Under the pieces are notes generated by a model. It was given only the letters and a program-made list of their open reading frames with translations, was not told where the DNA came from and did not search any database. From contig JAZBQD010000001.1 in the NCBI GenBank assembly GCA_036583965.1, positions 30,290,597-30,354,596 of the forward strand: DNA of 64,000 bases, in the 5' to 3' direction. The DNA is from Prunella strophiata. Taxonomy: Eukaryota; Chordata; Aves; Passeriformes; Prunellidae. This document shows, one piece after another, positions 10,078-23,520 of the stretch; positions within the stretch are counted from its first letter, which is position 1; the number at the start of each line of letters is the position of its first letter. The position numbers were made by a program, and so were the translations under genes.

Positions 10078-13000
10078 CATTTTCTTGTTCTCTTTAGTCA
10101 TTCTTAACAGGACAAAACTATGTCTTGGGACAGGAGCTGTTTTCCTTTCCCTACCCAAATGGCAAAAAAAAGCTATAAAATTATTCAGATACGGCTGTGA
10201 GAATAGATTGGAGTTTTGGTCAGGAAGCATGTCCATTTTCCAAGGCAAGTCATTATGGACAGAAGTGCCCTCTGCTATGAAGACTATAATGTAGTTTTTA
10301 GATTATGCAGCTGGTTGTCTTTTGGTACCATATTACAGTGTGTAGCCCAAGTGGTGAATGATTTTGCTTTAACTATTTTGACTTATGAACTATTTTTCTG
10401 TTGCAGTCACAAATATAACAATTGTCACATTTCTTTTGTCTGAAGATCATATTAATTAAAAATATTCTAATAGCATTTCTTGGAGATTTTACCAAAAATC
10501 ATCTCTCTCTGTGCATGAGCACTCTTAACATCCTACCTATCTACTTGCTTGCAGCTCATGTATTGCCATAAGGTGGATGGTTCCTAGTTTTAAGTCCTGT
10601 TCTAAATCACAGGAGGTTTTATCCTTTGACGAGACTTTTATCAGGGTGAAATGTAGCAAAGCATACTTTGTTAAGAAAAGTGATCAAGAAACCTTCCTGT
10701 ATTGAGAATTGCTGCAGGCAGTTTTTTTGTACAGTGTAACAGCCTCAGTAACACTGTGCCTGGTAGAGTTCCTAGAGTACAGACTGGTACAGAGAGTATG
10801 TGGCTGGGTCCTGGCACTGGTGTTAACAGCAACCAGATTAGGATAAATTAATGTCCCCTGCAAGTGGGTAAAATTTCTGCCATTAGCACTGTTTGGCAAG
10901 GAAAGAAAAACTAATTTGTAGGTTTACCATAGCTTTCAAGTCCACTTAAGACTCTACAGAGGCAGATAAAGTAAACATTTTTGATTGTGTTGCCTGCCGA
11001 GCCAAAACCCTCCACAATGATGGTATTATTTCCAACAAAAGCCAGAGCATTTTGGGAAACATGTTAGAGCTATGTTATATTTTGAAGGATAAGTGATATT
11101 GACAGCTTTGAGGATTTTTAGCATCCTATCCTTCATGGGCCTTTTCCCCCCTTCATCACCCCATCAAATCAAAAGAGATCTCAGTCTTCCCCTTGTGAGG
11201 CTAGTCACCTTTGACTGTTAATAATAAGTACGAAAATCAATACCAATTCACACTCTTAGCAAAGCAGCATAAGCCTTTCTTTTCCAATTAAAATATATAT
11301 ATGCACGCAACATTGCACTGGCAGGGCTTCAATAGAAATCAGTGTGTTTTCCTTGCAGTGCACAGGGGTCGGACGATGCCCATCTTGACAGAGCTAGTTA
11401 GCTCAGAGAATGGTGGGGAGAGTCAGCTTTTCATTAAATATGAGCAGATGTGAAGTGTAGAGTGTTTGACAATTAGAAATGGCAGCAGCAGGGCCCCAGA
11501 ATCAAAGTGAGGTCAGATTGGTGGATCAGATTACCTCTCTTACATTCTTTAGTTGTTCTGAAAATCATTTTAAATTAGTGTCAGTGGAGCCATGATGGGT
11601 TTTGCCCTTTGTCTTTTATGCTACGACTGTATTGTTTCCCCAGACACTCATTAAAGGTCATTATACTATTACAGGGCTTGCTTTGGTCGTGGTGCCCCAG
11701 TTGAGTTGGTCTGCTTCTACAATTGCTTAATGTACTTCTTTCTTTCTTTTTTATTTTTTTTTTTTTTACTTTTGATTATAAAAGCAGGCTTTTTTTCCAA
11801 GGTAAATAAAATCACAGACCATTGTAGGAAGCTTCTTGAAACAATGAGTAGTTTTTGTGAGAATTAGTGCTGTTTCTAAAAATCGGATGTTGAGTAGTAG
11901 ATATCAATTTACATATTCAGTGGTGTACACAGGATTTAATCTTCTAATTGTATAATCTGCAGAGAAAGTAACACTTGCAGTATATTTTTCACTGAATGAG
12001 TTTCTCTGTTATTATATTGTTGTTTCTACTTTCAGCAAATGAAAATGGTATTTGGATTAGGTATATATACATTAAACGAGCTTTTGAGTTTATAGGCTAT
12101 TTTCTGGAAAAATATACTTCTAGTTTTTCTGAGTGTAAGGAAAGATAATTTTAAGTATTTTTGTATCTACATTTTTTCAGGTTTAGCTGTATTTGGTAGA
12201 TTGCTGCATGAATAGCAAATGTCCAAGTATTTTTTTCATTGGAGACTCAAGTCAGAGTGAAGAGAGGCACTTAACCACTGAAAAACCTGGGGTGGTTTAT
12301 GCAATGAAATTATGTCATTAGCAAGTGTGATGTTTCTGCTTAGGTCTGTGCCAAGTCTTGGGGGGCGTCATTCAGCTGATTAATTGATACAGACAGAATC
12401 TTAACCTGAACCATTTAATTTCTGTGTTTCTCCATCACCATATGGCTGTGCTTCTCAGGAACATGAAAAGTTCATGTTCCTAAAGGAAACCTTTCCTAAA
12501 CTTTCCTTAAGTTGTCGCTGCACCCACTGCCATGGAAATTTAAATTTTCAAGAATATTGTTGATATTAGGCCCAGAAATATATAATTGAGCTTGTAAGAA
12601 AACATGCTTTGGCATGCTCTGGTAGTTCTGAGAAGCTTTATAGGAAGACTTTTGCTTTGGTGAATATCAAGGATCTCTGGAGACAAAAGAAAAGAATAGT
12701 TATTGCTATAGTTTGAATTTAGGGGTCAGCCCAGACTCTTAGACATCTTACATGGAAGGATCATGCTAAGAAAAGTTGGAAAAAAACCAACAAAACACTT
12801 TCAAAAGCGTAACTTTTGAAAGAAGCAAAGCATGTATCTTCCTATGTGCCAGACCCAGTTTAAAGCCATGTATTCCATACAGCCTTCTAGTGTCAGCACG
12901 TGTTTTATTCTGTACAGACAGGTTAGCTGCTGAATCTTTCTCAAAGGACCTAAAATCACATTCTGCAAGGTTAGGTGAACATTTTGGGTATCAAGGTTGG

Positions 13001-13117
13001 TAAACTGTGCTGAAACTGTAAGTGGTGATGGGACCATAGCAAGTTAGGCCAAGAAAAGCTCCAGCTTCTTCACTGACCTGTTACTTCAGACCCTGCCTGT
13101 GTGTCTTTACAACTGAA

Positions 13118-13175
13118 AAAGCCAAATTCTGTACTGAGAGTTGAAGTTATGTATAACTCACTGATTTATCCAGGG
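13118..13175 (+). repeat. Ancient dispersed-repeat fragment
   Basis: GCCAAATTCTGTACTGAGAG and TATGTATAACTCACTGATTT follow the order GCCAAATTCTGCCCTTGG ... TGTAACTCCATTGACTT of an old sauropsid repeat. Low certainty. Confidence 0.3.
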
Positions 13176-14086
13176 AGATGGATGCATAACGGATGCAGAC
13201 ATTGGTCAGTGTATCTAAAACTCATCAGTTGTATAACTATGCTTGGGCTTTTCTAAATGAGTTGAAAATTATTAAGTCCCAGGTTCTTGATATACTGGCT
13301 GAAAAGCCAGTATACTCAATTTCTCCTAGAATGCAAGAGAGCATCCTCTGCTTTCTACAGAGGATGTATCCTCTGCTTTTCTAACCTACTACTTCTCTAG
13401 TCCTGCTGTAAGAGCCAAGACAAGACAAGCAGCTGTCATACATGAGCTGAGGTGCAGGAAAGGCAGGTATATGACCTCTCAGGAGACAACTTTCAGTACT
13501 AGAATTTTCTGTTCACCCTTTAGCAACAATGGGTTTCCTTTCACAGGATGTATATAGCACCTTGTGGTAGCTAGAGACTACGAGATGCTCATCCACCTCT
13601 GAATATCATCATACTTACATTATATTTATAATGCTCTGATTATGACAAGGTGGGGTAGTAGCACTACTCTCTCCCTCTACACACCTTTTCTGAGCTGTGA
13701 GGCTTCTGCAGTGGCCACAGGAGGGAAGTGGACCTGTTGGCTTTGAAAATCTTTTGTATATGCTGCATAAATCCTTTCTCTTTTATACAACCTACTGACC
13801 TCTGTGTGGTCACACTGTCTCGTCTTTGTCCTGCACAAAAAAACAATAATATACTTTTAATGTTTTGAGGAAGAAGAAGAGATTGAGGGAATAAATAAGC
13901 AACTTGGGTGTTGGAAATGAAAACAATTGGGAAAGGGAAAGACAGATGCTATCCTTCCTGAATGGCATAAGGTCCTAAACAAGTGATTATAAACAGATTT
14001 TTGTGATTTTTACAGCTTACTACTATGGAATGACCCCACCTCTGTATACTGGACAAGGAAAGAGCACCATGTTGTATAGTCTAACT

Positions 14087-14088
<2 letters not shown>

Positions 14089-14127
<39 letters not shown>
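14089..14127 (+). repeat. 39-base poly-T tract
   Basis: An uninterrupted run of 39 T. Nothing recognisable as a retrotransposed gene lies on either side, so it is listed as a homopolymer only. The length may be imprecise in an assembly. Confidence 0.95.
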
Positions 14128-14130
<3 letters not shown>

Positions 14131-17100
14131 TGAGATTAATGAAAATGGAACATTAGAATGAAACATAGTGCCAAATAAATTCTTGGTAATTCAAAGACAC
14201 AGAGAATATAAATAATAATAACCCCATGAGAGGAACTGTATGTGTAAAATACTGATTTATGTAAAACCAGTTCCACAAATTGTCCTTTTAGGGTGACAGA
14301 TTTTTACTTTAGTTAGATTGGTTTCCATGCATTGGGTGTTGTATTCCTGAGAACTATGATGTTTCCATGACTATGATGTTTCTTCTAAATACCTCTACAA
14401 GGCTATATTCCCCTTTCAAAATACTGAAAATAATGTAAAAATGGGTACCTGTGTTTATTTTACTTGCCAGTTTTTAAGAAAGAACACTATTTTAGATAAC
14501 TCAGTTGGGATACAAGTCCAGTATAACTGAAAAAGAAAGCAAGCATAAACATCTTAACAGTTGCTACTGAGGAATGAAGGGAATCACCTTCCTTAGCCAT
14601 CTTCTGAGAATGAACCACTGCTGAGAAAGCTGGTATTGCTAAAACTGACCAGTGGGGGCTTAAAGCCCAGAAAACCAGATAATGGAACAACTGAAAAAAA
14701 TACCACTGTGGGAGAATTTTATGGAGGGTCTTACGTTGTAGCCACTGTCATGAAGTCAAAGCTTGTACATGCTGGACATCTCCAAATCTGCAGCCAGCTT
14801 CATAGCCTGGTACTGGCAAATCAGAAGCCAGACACAATATCTGCTTTCCTAGGACTGGAAAATACTCTTTTACTTTCAGACTTAATTTATGTCTGCAATT
14901 CTGCATAACCTACTTTCTTTCCATCTTCTTCTCCTTGTTGCAATCATACAAAGATGCATTACAGATGTTTCCACTCAAGAAGATGGGATGAACTGAGTCA
15001 ATAAATGCAATCACAGTCTTAACTAGCATTGAAGAACTGCTTGCTGGAACAGTGGTTTCAGTGTTTCCCTTTGTGTGTCTTTCTTGCCCTCCTGATGTCC
15101 AGCCCTCCTCCAGGAGGAGACCCCCTCCTTGCTCCAACTGTACTTTTCTCTGTATTGGTAACAGTGAGATAGAAGCAGTGATCAGAATGGGCTCCAAGTA
15201 TGTGCTACATCACTTTCTTCACATATATGAGGGCACCATGACTTCTGTATTTCCTCTTCAAACACTGAAGAGTCAACATTAGTTGCAAAAGAGGAAAAGT
15301 GACATGAAACAATAGGTATTTTGGAATAGGTGACTTCAACTGTGTAGCTATGCTCTAAGACAAAAAAATGAATCCCTTTTATTTTCTATACTTTAATAGA
15401 ATCTGAGTGCTGCTAAATTATTTAAACTTCTTTTGGGCATAGTATGAGCATATAGGTGAATACTGAGATGTACAAGTGCTCTAGTAGAAAAAAGCCCAGA
15501 ATGATCCCTGCAAACTAAGCTGTTTTCAGAAGGTAGAAATGTAAAAATAAGACAATCTGGCTCATTGCTAGATAATTTAAATAATGAGGCATGCACTATT
15601 CCAGGTGAGTTTTGTGATGCAGTGTATACCCCTTTGCTGATGAGAGTAAGCTCTGCCCAATTTATGATGTCTGTAACAAAGAGATGAACTCTCACATCAT
15701 CATGGGGTGGAGGCACTGCTAAGTTTAGCAGTGAAACCTTTGAAATATTGGGATAGTGGGGGAAGGAAAGATCAAGAAGTCTGCATTTAATTTCTTTAGG
15801 CCTTTATGTTGAGTAGTGATTCTTGCCAGGGTCACAGGAAGGGACTAGTGAGTGGCTTACTTTTATGGGTACAAGCTAGGAAAGATGCTGTCTGCATCCT
15901 GTGGAGTGAACTTAGCAGAGGGCCTTATGCAAGGTGACATGGAAATTATGTTTGCATTTTTAGTTCCTGAGTGTGGCTGGTTGTCACGAAACTCACCATG
16001 ACAGTTTCTTACCACCAGGCAGCAGATTCTTCCTGTTACCTCCTTGGTGTGGGACAGATGCTGGCCAGTTAGGTCTCCTCCTCTGCTGCTTTCGAGCTAT
16101 TTCAAGCGACAGATGCCAGAGCTGGCTCAGTTTCAGCTTGAGCATTTCTGTCATAGCCCTGCCTTGAGCCCAAATTCTGACCTTTACTATATGAAGTAAA
16201 GTATTTATGAACAAGCAGTGGCTTGATCCAGAGCAGGCTTAGAGCAAATGTCAAGTGTCAAGTCAGTCTCCTGCCTCCTTATACCACCTGCATTAGGAAC
16301 CTGGATTAGACCCTAGACTGCAGCATTGACTGCCTTAGGCTTTATGGGTCTGGAGAGACATAACTTATTAACAAAGAGTTATTAAATTTTTATCAGTTTT
16401 ATAACGCAATGTAAATGCCTTCTATGAATCTACATTGTATTCATTATCATTTAAAACGTTAATTAAGTCAAAGTTGCATTTAATTTACTTCTAAATGTGC
16501 CTTTGGGAGGAAGCTTTTTAAAACAGCTGTAGGATTGAGAAGCTCATTGATGCTGGGAAGTTGTTAGTACCATTTTTCAGGATAGGTCCCCCAAATTGAT
16601 TGCCATTTTGACTCTTGTCTAGTTTGTGTGGATGTTATTGGGCAAAGCTCTCAAATTATTATTGAAACAACAACAACAGAAAACCATCAGCTCATGCTAA
16701 TCACAGAGACACTTCGATATGTAACTCATGTTCTTTTCCAATTACTTCAAAAAAATTGATATGTAAATCCTGTACATATCATACTGTTGTTATAATTCAT
16801 TTTCTTTTATATCCTTATTCTTTGTCTCCTTTTATAATTCAAGGGAAAAAAAATGTTCACCAACTTGGAATATTTCCCCTCAGATTGAGAGAAAAAGAAA
16901 TCTTCTGGCTTATATCTTACACATTTTATGTAATCTGAAGGTATTGTAGTATATAGAAGGAGGTGCTCATTGAAGTATACAACAGACCACTGTATTGTTT
17001 TAACAAATAAAGTGGAATGCAGTTTAGTATAAAACCCCCTAGAATGAAAGCCCTTGCTTTTTAGATATGGCAGTATTTTTTCTTTTGATGCATTTTGATG

Positions 17101-18099
17101 TAAAAACAGGAGAAATATGGAAAAAGTCACAGTGGATCCATCATCTGATTGTTCCATGAGCCCCCTACCATATTTAATATGTACATACCTTCAATCAGGT
17201 TCACAGTGACATTAGTAGTCACTAAATAAATACTCTGTGGCTCATACTTCTAGAACTGGAAGCAGGGGCAGCCAGCCTATTTCTTACCTAGGCTAGGAAA
17301 ATCTATTGAATCAGAAAAAGAGATCTTCAGATTTTATTAAGGTCAGTGTGGGTCCAGCAGAGTGGACCAGCCCCCAGTCTGAAATTCAGAAGCAACTTAC
17401 AAGACAATTTTTCTGGATCTTTGTATTTTCTACTGAGTACCTAGAACCTTCTGAGGTATTTGTGTATGCCAGGATAAACAACCTTGTTAATTATTTATGT
17501 TCTGCATGAAAAGAGGATATTGTTGTCATATAACTCCATGTGTGGCTCTTGGAAGTGCCACAAGACAAGCACCCATGCTGTACTGTTGCTTTGATTGGGG
17601 TTATAGTAGACAGGAGGGGGTTGGACAGAACACGCAAGGAAAAATTTTAATTTATTTTTAAGAAATCATAAATACATTTATTTAAGTACGTAAATTCTTA
17701 GCTATGTTGATAATATAGTTAAAAATAGATTAAAGTTCAGTCATCCTTTCACTGTTGGAAACTATTCACCAACTTATTTTAGCATTTTTTTAATAATACT
17801 ATGATATATCTTAGTATTATTACTATGATACTTTACTGATTGAATGCTGTAATTTTGTGATTCACTTATTATCAAAGATTTTAGGAAGCATAATGTGTGC
17901 TATCTCACACAGACATGCTTCACTGATACTGATCAGATCTTGTTAGCACAGTACAATTATTCTCAAAAGGAAAGGTGGAGAAAGCATTGTTAGTGTGTAA
18001 GATGTGTCCGGTGTTATCTGGTCAAACACTCCTGTGTGCATTTTAGTTTGACTGGAAATTTTACCTTGGCAAATGGGAAACAAAAGTGCTGCAAGGCAA

Positions 18100-18262
18100 A
18101 GATCCCAATCTTGACTGTGCCATTGACTTACTATGTGACTATAGTTCTTCTTCCCCTCAGAAAATGAAAATACTGTATTCTCAATCTATTATACTATATT
18201 ACATTTTGTGCTAAGTGCTTTGAGATCTTTACATTTTGAAGTCCTAAATATAAGCCTGAATG
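18100..18262 (+). repeat. MIR/CORE-type SINE remnant
   Basis: The segment reads GACTGTGCCATTGACTTACT, then ATGTGACTATAG, then CCCCTCAGAAAATGAAAATA and GTGCTTTGAGATCTTTA. This matches the order of the ancient amniote SINE 3' part (...TGTGTGACCTTGGGC..., ...CCTCAGTTTCCCCATCTG..., ...GCTTTGAGATCT...). Called from recall; diverged. Confidence 0.5.
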
Positions 18263-19940
18263 TTGTTTTGACATAGTTATTCCCCTTCAGTGGCCAATTT
18301 TCAGATTTTCTGATCTTTGCTTAAGAATGTAGATGCACAGCAAGGATGAGAGGAGAGTGAAATAGGGTACAAGACAGAAAGAAGGTGTGGGGAATTCACC
18401 ATAACTGCCTTGCTGCTGTCTAATTTAGAGAGGTTTAGAAAGGGTATACTGTATGAGAGGGCAAGAGTAGCTTGAGTTTATCTGCATCAGCAGAGAAGTA
18501 TCTCTGCTGCCATAATTTTAAAATAATCTGAAGCTTTCAGCTGCTTCTGAACTTTAATTGGAATGCAGACCTTGTTTACTATGAGGAACTGCTGAAGGAA
18601 AACCAAAAATTCATTATAGCATCTTTGGTCTTTGTCATGCAATTTCCTTTGTTCGTTCTTGCATAAAAGATTTTGCTTGCACTACGCACTTTCCTTCCTC
18701 CATTCCTATGTTCCTGACATTATCTTCACTCTCACTCCATGGTGCTAGATGTTCCCTGACACAGCATGTCTGACAATATGGAGAGAAATTTTATATCACC
18801 ATATGGAGGAAGACTGGCAGCAGGAAATGGAGGCTCTGTTTTTGAGCAAACTCTTGCCAGAACGAGCCATCAGGTGTGCCATCTAACAATGGACATAGTT
18901 TAGTCTAAGATTAGCCCTGCTTCTGTCATACTTAGATGATCCCTTAGGGGATTGGTCATTAAGTAAAAATAGCAGCTTGACACATGGACAGTAATTTATA
19001 AGTTAAGATAAATATTTGCCTAGCAGGTAAAGTTTTATTGGCTGATGGGACAAAGATTCTTCTTTAAGAGAATAAAAACAATTGCAAGTTTTGAGCCTAA
19101 TGTAGAGATGATGCTTATTCCTGTTCCATGAGAAATATGTGGTAAATCCATAGGTGCAAACTGATAGCATGTTTCATTAGCAGGCATTTGTCCAAAGATT
19201 TTTTTTTTCTTTCATTCATGCTTTAGCTCTATTAGAATTATTCTTGATCTACCAGAACATGCAAGGACTGCCAGGTTCTCTGTGATCAGTCAATCACAAG
19301 CTGGGCGGCAGCAAGGAAGTGATACAGTATTTATTTAGAATTGCAGGGTATGAAAATGACTACAATTCACAGATGAGACAGCAGAAGGATGAGAAAAAGT
19401 GAAATGCACTGCTGAATAGAACAGGGTGCACTTTTCTGGCTTCCACTGCATACTGTCCTTTCCAACATCTGGGACATGTTTCCCAAATACTCAGATGACA
19501 TGCTAATATTTCTCATCAATGATGGACTCCTAACAATTCTTGTATCTTGTTTTTGACAAGAAACACTGTTTTTTACTTGGTTCTGAACAAAGCCCATAGG
19601 CTTTCCAATGAGTAAACCATAGTTTGCAAACTCTTGGATGCTAATAACTGCTTTTGGGGCTCCACAGGAAAAAAAAAAAAATTACCCTGTTGTGTGAGGT
19701 TACGCATTTTGAGTTCTACTGGCATTAAAATTTAAATTTTGACAAATTATGTTTTGTGTAAATGGAGACATGAAAGGGTAATTTTTGTTTCATTTTATGA
19801 ACAAAATATGCAGAGAATTATATCAGTTTTCATTTCAATCAGTTTTCATTTTTTAGAAAGATCTAAATTTTCCAATAGTTCTTAAAAGATGGATTTTTTT
19901 TCCACCAAAACTTGTGTTCCACAGGAAAGTTACTCAAGGA

Positions 19941-19968
19941 AAAATAAATAAATAAATAGATAAATACA
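19941..19968 (+). repeat. (AAAT)n microsatellite
   Basis: AAATAAATAAATAAATAGAT-type tetranucleotide repeat. Confidence 0.85.
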
Positions 19969-22900
19969 TTTATGAAGAATTTAACTAAATATATTTTGTT
20001 TATTTATGTTGAAGAGTCTTCCTGCCCTGAGCAACAAGATATACCTTACTGATTTCTTCATTCAGACGTAGGAGAAAAGAAGAGAAGACAGTAGGGCTGG
20101 GACAGATGTCAGTCTCAGCAGAGATTCTGTAACGATAATCATGGTGCAAAGATTGCAGAGCCTGGAGTCAGTAATGTGATCCTCACTATTTGACAGGATC
20201 CTTCCATACATGGAGTCCAACGTGCAGGCATCTTACACTTCAGAGAGTTACATGACTCAGCAGAAGCCCTTGGTTATGTTTGGAAGAGGAGTAGATGAAC
20301 AAACAATTTGCAGTGCCAGGGAAGACAAGCCAAGAATTCAATCACATAGTCTGGACTTGACTCGTCTTACATCAGTGTGAAATTCTGTAAGAGCAGGGAT
20401 TGACGTTCTTCTAACTCGCTGACACCAGATCCTCCTGCATGTTAATTTATGAAGTATGAATTCTGTGCCCTATCTACACTTCAGTATGCCATTATCATAT
20501 GGTTATGGTGTTCTTAGAACTCCCTACACCTGAATTTGCCTCTTTCAAGTATAGAATTATTTAAATTTTTTGTTTCAGGTCTCCCCTGTTACCACTAACA
20601 CATGTAGTTTTTTATTAGAGCATGATCTGTGGAGAACTTTTTGTCTTTCTGTTTTTTCTGAATAATCCCTGAAAATACTATCTCCTACTTCAATGGAAGT
20701 CCCTACTCTGTTTTTGGATTCAGGATTTCTAGTGTTAGCATGTCTGGTGGCTGATCAAACTTAAAAGGTCGTTTTGATTGGTTGATTGAGTCTTTGAACA
20801 CTGCAGCTCATTCATCAACAGTTTTACTGATACTTCTGTGGTTAAATAGCAAAATTCTTGTTTTGCATTTAAAATTGTAGCTTGAGGGCACGCCACAATC
20901 ATATCTTTAGGTTTGTATATTCTGCCTCAATACTCAAGGCCCACACATTCCTCAGGAAACATTCTGAAATTGTCCCTTGGGTCTCACAGATTTCCTCAGC
21001 AGTATCCTTGAGTTCTGCCCATAAGGAATAGAAAATATGTTGAAATATGTGTTTGGTTTTAATCTGCCCTTAGCATGTGAGTCTTTTGTGTGCCCTCTTC
21101 TTTCTCCCCAAACAGGACAAAATAAAACCCTCAGAGGTAGAGCTCCAAGCAATTTGATTTTGGAAGATGACTTTCTTGACAGCTGTCAGTGTCCCCTGAG
21201 CATAGGATTTCTGGATGCTTTCAGTATTTGACTCTCAAAACATCTGGCAGCAACAGTATTTCCAGATATATTGGCATCCTGTGGCATTTGTGCTTGATAT
21301 AGTTTCTTTCAGGGTAGTAACTGACTTGTAAATCTTATGAAATTTTATACATCAGTTTTTTCTTTGTTGGAGAGAGTTCCTCAGCTCCAGGTGATTGTAG
21401 AGTTTATTGTGAAGTTGGTGTGATAATACAACAGAAATCCTGGCAGTTCTGTGGTTTCCTGCAGAATCTTCTTTCCTTTTTTTAAATTTTATCAGTCTTC
21501 TCTCTTCCTTATCATGCTACTTACTTTGAAAAGGGATGTCACCTGTATTTAATTTTATACTCTTAGTGTTTAAGTGATTTTTGTGCTGAGCACACCAAGT
21601 GTTCTATAGGACACAACTAAGTAACCTGCTAATTCAACACCTTGACAATCCTCTCCAAAATTCTCCATTGCCTTTATTGCTCTGCTCTTGATTCATTGCA
21701 CTGTGTGAGAACAGTGAGGGTGCTCTGTTGGGCTCCCTTCTCTTTCTTTGGTAATGCCCATGTTCTCATCAAGGCTTGGTTAATGAATCCAGAAGTACCA
21801 AGCACAATGCAGTTGGGTTTGATGAAATTTTCTTTCTAAAGCTGTTCCTCATCGTGGGTTGTGATCCTTGATCATGAACTAAGCTAGGTTGGCATCTCTC
21901 TGTAGCTTTAGTATCAAAGTAAAAACTAAAAGGACAAAACACATGTGATTTTTTTTTAACATAGATATCAGATTAGTTGGGTAGATTCAGTATTACTTGC
22001 TTTTTTTTTTTTTTCTCTGTTGCTAGCCTATGTAATTTTATGCCCTTATAGTTGGTCTTACATGAAGTGAATGTGAGATGGCATGCTTTCCCCTCTCACA
22101 ATATTTCAAGAGAGTTGAACCCTAGTTGCTGCAGAAATTTCAATTTTACCATTAAAGTAGTTTCTTTTAGTAATATGGAAATTTTTTGAGAGAATTCATT
22201 ACAGTAATTTTTTATTTTATGTGTAGGTATTTTGGGCCTATTCAAGTTGTGTTTGAAAAATATGATCCTTGCTATATACATCCATCATTTTGAGTATTCC
22301 TTCTATGAGAAATCAAAATGATGATGTTAAGTAACATCATTATTAGTTGTAACCACTAGATTTCTTAGCTTATGCTTTATTTTCTACCCATATGGGATTG
22401 CCAGCCCTTGCTTCCCATAACAATCAATTTTGGCCGGTCTGCTGTGAGCTTTTTGCAGAGATGAGTTTTGGAGTTTTTTGTTATTATTGTGCTGTTTTAC
22501 TTCCTTTTTTTTTTTGGCCAGCATTTACCTAGAAATTACGTACTATACTTCCCTGAATTTCCGTAGCAATGAATTGTATTTTGTCTCTATTTTTGCTATC
22601 ACTACTTCTGTTGTATCACTACTATTGTTTTGTAGATTTAATCTTAGTTATTTATATCTTGGTTGTTTTTATATTAATAGATTTACCAGGTGGTGTTAGT
22701 TTTTTAGATGCATTTGTTCAGAGCAAGCAAAAAGCTTCACAAGAATGAAGTACATTGCAGAATACACTAAAGTAGGGATGTCTTAGGAAAAAAATACTCA
22801 TTTCTTGGTCTTATAAAGAGTATTTAACTGTGTATATGTAAGTAATAAACCTGCATATGTGACAATAGCCTTTTAATACAACAGGTTCAATCTATTTGAT

Positions 22901-23144
22901 TAATTTTAATGTTTACCCTGTGACTTACAATACTTTGCATAAAACAATGTCTTTGTTAAAATTGCCTGCTTTTATGAAAGCCATAATTCAGCTAATAGAG
23001 TATTGTTAAACTGCAACCAATCTGCTAAAAATCTCTTCTGGTAACAACATGTCTATGTATAAGAACAGCTGAGAAACACTGCACTATATATGTGCATGGA
23101 TTTGAAGACAGGAAAACAGCACTGGGTCTTGAAACTCCCTGTAA

Positions 23145-23159
23145 CCAGTAGGTGGTGGT
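23145..23159 (+). promoter_or_regulatory. CTCF-like motif
   Basis: CCAGTAGGTGGTGGT fits the CTCF core CCASYAGRKGGCRS with one mismatch (T for the C after GG). A single motif of this length in 64 kb could arise by chance. Confidence 0.25.
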
Positions 23160-23444
23160 GCTGGCTTAAAAATCAGTAGTGGCTGAGGAGCCTGCAAAAA
23201 CTTCATTATGGATTGCTTTGCTAAGGAAGCAATTTTATTAAAAAAAAAAAAAAATATTCAGATGGCTACTTTAAATTGGGTACAGTTTTTTTCCCATAGA
23301 GATGTATACAGTGTAGGCACTTGTCTCTAGAACCAGTGTCTATGTAGATAAGCACAGCATTTTATACTTTACATATGAAATTATATGATGGCCACACAAA
23401 TAACAGGAGTGTGAAGACCTTCATCCCAGAGGAATATTACAGCT

Positions 23445-23520
23445 AAGTCTAAAAGAGCCTGATCCTATGAAAATTTAGTAAATGGAAGTTCTTCCACTGA
23501 TGTGGGTGAAAACTGAATAA
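23445..23520 (+). repeat. Ancient dispersed-repeat fragment
   Basis: AGAGCCTGATCCTATGAAAA followed by GGAAGTTCTTCCACTGATGT resembles the GGCCTGATCCTGCAA ... CCCATTGACTTCAATGG repeat class. Low certainty. Confidence 0.3.

Noticed and set aside
17605..17640. GGGGGTTGGACAGAACA as a CR1 tail
   Set aside because: The match to the CR1 3' end is too short and the neighbouring tail segments are missing.
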